Notes under the pieces: generated by a model
Seen by the model: the letters and a program-made list of their open reading frames with translations, nothing else
What the model was told of the DNA's origin: nothing
Database searches by the model: none
NCBI GenBank assembly: GCA_024138025.1
Contig: JAMXBD010000638.1
Location: forward strand, 124,001-188,000
Direction of reading: 5' to 3'
Source: Combretum micranthum
Taxonomy: Eukaryota; Streptophyta; Magnoliopsida; Myrtales; Combretaceae
Length of the DNA: 64,000 nucleotides
Made by a program: the position numbers and the translations under genes
Shown here: piece after piece, positions 60,209 to 64,000 of the stretch
Layout of the letters: each line of letters starts with the position of its first letter
Numbering within the stretch: position 1 is the stretch's first letter

Positions 60209-60224
60209 ACAAAAAGGGGGAGAA
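60209..60224 (+). promoter_or_regulatory. Upstream copy of the polypurine tract
   Basis: acaaaaagggggagaa, the same word as the primer tract beside the 3' LTR but 270 bases upstream. Multiple purine tracts are known in Sireviruses. Confidence 0.7.
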
Positions 60225-60480
60225 AATGAGGTAAAAATATTTTTGATAATGGATGACTGATGTTTACTGGCTGAAGTTTACTGCTGATGATTCTGATGAT
60301 TAATTTTGTTGCTACTGATGTTGATTTGTTACTTGCTGAGATGGAATATTTGTTGCTGATATTACTGATGTAATTTATGGATATATATGTTGTCATATGC
60401 TGTCATATTCAAATCCTTTTCACAAATTTTTCAAATTATTTGATTTAATCAAAAATATTTTTTTGGGGTTTTGTTATCAT

Positions 60481-60495
60481 CAAAAAGGGGGAGAA
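60481..60495 (+). promoter_or_regulatory. Copia polypurine tract
   Basis: caaaaagggggagaa directly abuts the 3' LTR start and would prime plus-strand synthesis. Confidence 0.88.
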
Positions 60496-61970
60496 TGTTG
60501 ATTTCTCTCAAGAGATGATTTTGATGATAACAAAAAGAGTTACATGTTACTAATATAATTTGTTGATATGTGCAGCAATGGTTTTTAGTAATAGAGAAAT
60601 CATATTTTAAGTAAAATCATAAATCAGAAAGTAACTCAGAAGGTACATATAAGGTATGCAGTATTGAATTTCAAAACTCAGAAGGAAACTCAGAAGGAAC
60701 ATGAATAACACAAAAGCAAGTATTTTTTCAAACACGATTCAGTTTTTGAAGACCTAGCTCCAAATGTTGAGTATAAATTGGGTATTATACTTAATGTGTT
60801 CCACAAAGTTGGATTAAATCCACAGGGTTTATTTTAGATTTTCATTTGATTCAAGGAACACGAAAAATATTTTTTTCAAGAGGATCACGTTCATTTCGAC
60901 AAACTTAAACTGATTTTTATTTTATCTAAAGAAAACTATATTTTAGAAAGTTTGTTTGAAGAATTTACAAGGATAGAAAAATCGTGGATGTCCAAAACAG
61001 ATCACGAAATGAAGGATGAGCATGAACAGTGAAATTGTGTGCAGTGGATCAACACAGACGAGATTGAATCCGAATTTTCAGTTAGAAGATAATCTTATCA
61101 GTTGCAAGATATTATCAGAAGCTAGTTTATGAAGATGAATTCAAATATGAATTCAAATTGAGTCAAATAAGGATAGATGGAAGCAGATTTTGCGGAAGAA
61201 AGAACGACTCCTACGCGCATGAAATCTGGACGAATTGATCCAATTCTTCTTCCATCCGTTGCAGCAATTTGAAATAAAAATAGGAGAAGGAACGAAGCAT
61301 ATATAGAACATTTACTTAAGAACAACTAAGAAACAACACGAATTACTCAGAAAGATCAAAGTGCTCAAAATCTGTCATTTCTATTGTTTTACTGTTCACT
61401 GTGCGAAAAATTGAGGAAACTCAAATTTTTTTTCTCTTGATTTGTTTTTTACTCTTTGTGAGTTGAGAGTTACAAGTAGGCTTAGTTGATTGATTGAGTG
61501 TGAGAATCAAGCTAAGTGAATTGTAGCCAAAGGATTGGCAAATACTCTTGTAACTTCATTGATTTTGATTGGATAGTGGAACACACCGGTGAGGAGTACC
61601 GGGACCCTGGCTTGGAGCTGGAAGAGAGGATTGACGCACAAGGCGGAACCTATACATCGATTTGCAATCTCTTCTCCTTATCTTTTTATTTTGAGTATTA
61701 TTTATTTATGCTTTGATTGCTCAGAAGGTTCATCATATATATAGTTATTCACTCAGAAGGTTACTCAGAGAGTACCTTGTTAACATTTTTCTTACTCAGA
61801 GAATTAGGCAGAAGGTTTACAAGTTTGAAAGAGTTGTCTAAATTTTTTATCCGAATTTTTCATAAAGCTTTTATTTGTTTAGATTATTGTTTCAAGTAAG
61901 TTTTAAATCCATTATAACCAAGTAGTGTGTAATTTGTTCAAATTTTGAAAAATAAGTATTATACCAATTC

Positions 61971-62008
<38 letters not shown>

Positions 62009-62030
62009 TGGTTATCTTTTGGGACCAACA
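60496..62030 (+). mobile_element. 3' LTR of the Copia element
   Basis: 1,535 bp, nearly identical to 51490-53006. Small differences include short deletions near 60880, 60945 and 61000, an added aatctt near 61092, and the expanded C run. Confidence 0.95.
61972..62005. repeat. 34-base C homopolymer
   Basis: An uninterrupted C run in the 3' LTR, only 7 C in the 5' LTR. It may be real slippage or a sequencing/assembly effect. Confidence 0.9.
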
Positions 62031-62649
62031 AAACTTTTATTAAACTCTATTTTATCAGACACTAATGTGAACCCCACTATGGCTGCAAAATATTGCCCGC
62101 CAAAATATGGACAATTCTCCTTTGTCTATCAAAGTAAAGTTTTCACTTTAATTATAGTTTCTTTCTTATCCCAAAAACATGACATATACAAAGCATTCAT
62201 ACATAACGCATTCATATTCAAAGCAATAAACATTTGAAACAACATATTGATCATGTTATTCAAAATCATCCTAACACCTTCATCTAAGCCAATTATTAGC
62301 TATTAAACTCATTTTAACTTAATCTACCAAAATTGATTAAAATTAATCATTTAATCTAAAAGTAGTTCAAGTGATTAAACTTAAGTAATCTAATTCCTTT
62401 TAGCTAATCCAAGCTCATTTAGTCAAGTTGACTTAGATGTATTTAACTAAGTTCATTTTATATCTAACTTCTATATTTAATTGAGCTATTTCTTAATCTA
62501 TAAATCTACTTATCTCATGTTTAATTATTTAATCAACTTACATAACATATAAAATCATCATACAGGTCAACTCATACATACAAGATCATATTTCAAGCTT
62601 TAGAAAAGATCTGAAGATGATTTTAGAAATTAAATTCAAAATAGGGGAT

Positions 62650-63000
62650 ATGCCAACAAAAGTCCGGCATTCAATGCACCAATGCCGGCAGTGCTGAAGT
62701 CTACGCCGGCGACGTTGGATGCCAATGTTAAAAATTTGAACTTTGTGAAGTTTAGGCTTCAAACCTATGCCAACAACGTTGATACTCAAAATACCAGTGT
62801 TCAGTTTTTAAAGGTAACACCGGTAAAAATTATTGCAAATGCCGGCATCATTAAAAAAATTGTTTCTGATCACTTTGGTTCAACCTTCAACACCTGTAAA
62901 ATTTAGGCAAATGCCACAGCGTTAAGGAATTAGCATTCTGTTCACTTGAACACCAGGCTCAACATCGGCAGTATTGAAGTATCAGATGTCAGCGTACGTA
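62650..63000. repeat. Decayed ccggc-word island (third LTR)
   Basis: atgccggcagtgctgaag, tacgccggcgacgttgga, caacaacgttgat and aatgccggcatcattaaa. The same kind of island as at 27000 and 38265, with many C-to-T type changes. Confidence 0.65.
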
Positions 63001-63461
63001 ATAGAACACACTTTTGATAGAAGCTTGTTTTCAAAAACTTAAGTTTCGCAAAACATTTTAACACTTCCAAACTTCTCCAAATCACTTTCTAAGCTTCCTA
63101 AACTTGATATATGAATTCCTCAACATCAATCATCCATGTTCAACACATCAAACAACATGCAATTCACTTCAAACACTAACAACTTTAAATCACTATTCAT
63201 CATCTTCAACCCCAAACCCAAATTCCAACAACCATAACAAACATATATATAAACAACACTCTCATCCCAAATCAACATGAATTCATCAATTATTAACTTA
63301 AACAACAAATAAAATAAAGATAAATTGAAATAGAAAACTTAGCTTTTGAAGAAACATGTAATTTCTTCTTCTATCTTCATTCATAACTTTAATTTCTCCT
63401 TTAGGTTTGTTGAATTTGAGATGTGGTGAGATGAATTGAAGAAAGAGAGAAGAGAAAATGA

Positions 63462-63510
63462 CGAAGACAAAGAAGAAGAAGAAGAAGAAGAAAAGAAGAA
63501 GAAGAAAGAA
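63462..63510. repeat. (GAA)n microsatellite
   Basis: A nearly pure gaa triplet run with one or two interruptions. Confidence 0.95.
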
Positions 63511-64000
63511 ATGGATTGCAGGGAAAAAGGAAATAAAAGGGAAGGACAAGGATAGATTTTAGGATATTTTAGAGTAGAGGTATAGATTTAGAACTATCAT
63601 ATCAATATCTATAGTTCTAGAAGTATTTAAAAGATAGTTTCTGAACTAATAGGTTAGAAATTAAGAACTTAAAATAAAAACTTAATTTAGAAATTTATTT
63701 TGGATAAAAGAAATTTAATTTAAGTTCGGGTTTAAGAATTGATATTTTTAAACAAGAAAATGAACTCAAATTTTGCTGAGATTTAGGAATTAGTATTTAG
63801 ACTAAGAATCAACAGTTTTGGAATCCTCTAAACAATTTAGAAACATGTTTAGGAGATTTAGAATCAAAATCTCAAATTTCATTTAATTAATTACTAATCT
63901 AACTTTGTCAACTTATCTATTTATATCCTATGATTAATTTAATTCATTCAAATCTATCTAAACCAATTTCTAATATATGTGAGGGTTTTGGGTATTTTAG

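Larger units (their letters stand above)
51490..62030 (+). mobile_element. Copia element of Sirevirus type, full length but decayed
   Basis: 10,541 bp: 5' LTR, primer-binding site, gag, protease, integrase, reverse transcriptase, RNase H, an extra gene region of about 2.5 kb, purine tract, 3' LTR and a perfect 5-bp duplication. Integrase before reverse transcriptase marks Copia. The extra region, long LTRs and two copies of the aaaaagggggaga purine tract are features of Sireviruses (Maximus/SIRE). The coding frame is broken at least eight times, so it is non-autonomous. Confidence 0.92.
62036..64000 (-). mobile_element. Third Gypsy-type LTR, second part
   Basis: Continuation of the LTR broken at 51489. 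It has the sequence catatttcaagctttagaaaag (about 62587), then a decayed ccggc island (62650-63000), then the atttcttcttctatcttc and purine-rich stretch, following the order of 26950-28000. No TG/CA end is seen before the window ends. Open frames inside are not genes. Confidence 0.6.

Overview
This is plant nuclear DNA, almost certainly from a eudicot. The base composition is AT-rich. The two genes present are spliced plant-type genes with short GT-AG introns, and most of the rest is LTR retrotransposon, SINE and MITE sequence. No plastid, mitochondrial or bacterial genes are visible. The species cannot be named from the sequence.

Region 1 (1-19284) is a giant inverted repeat. Arms of about 9.2 kb (772-10016 and 10017-19284) are reverse complements with scattered substitutions and small indels, and they meet with essentially no spacer at about 10016/10017. 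Each arm carries the same mirrored set: an LTR fragment, a collapsed Copia element, a miniature LTR element with a fold-back copy of its own interior, a candidate solo LTR of about 1.1 kb, a degenerate repeat field, and two tRNA-derived SINE-like units next to the centre. The four central units run head-to-head, tail-to-tail, head-to-head.

Region 2 (19285-24640) is AT-rich intergenic DNA without a recognisable gene. It holds a decayed pair of direct repeats and a small minisatellite.

Region 3 (24645-39800) reads as a nest of transposons four deep. The outermost layer is a pair of long inverted repeats. Inside it lies a tRNA-derived SINE, which is split by a minus-strand Gypsy element with integrase and chromodomain remnants (25557-38991). 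The integrase of that element is in turn split by a 3.4-kb solo LTR (29119-32512) with a perfect 5-bp target duplication. A hAT-like MITE (39841-40816) sits just outside.

Region 4 (42894-49101) is the gene island, both genes on the + strand: a two-exon DUF599 membrane protein, then a complete 12-exon vacuolar sorting receptor whose splice model gives an uninterrupted 624-residue protein. The two genes are not known to act together. The receptor sorts soluble cargo from Golgi/trans-Golgi to prevacuolar compartments.

Region 5 (50006-64000) is an LTR related to those of the Region 3 Gypsy element, interrupted by a 10.5-kb Copia element of Sirevirus type (51490-62030). The Copia has both LTRs, a perfect 5-bp target duplication, gag-protease-integrase-RT-RNase H remnants in several frames, and a decayed extra gene before the 3' LTR. 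It is frameshifted and not autonomous.

The most unusual structure is the giant palindrome, in particular its SINE-built centre and the short hairpin at its right outer edge. An assembly or read fold-back artefact must be excluded first. The arm differences include base substitutions, which argues against simple mirroring of one sequence.
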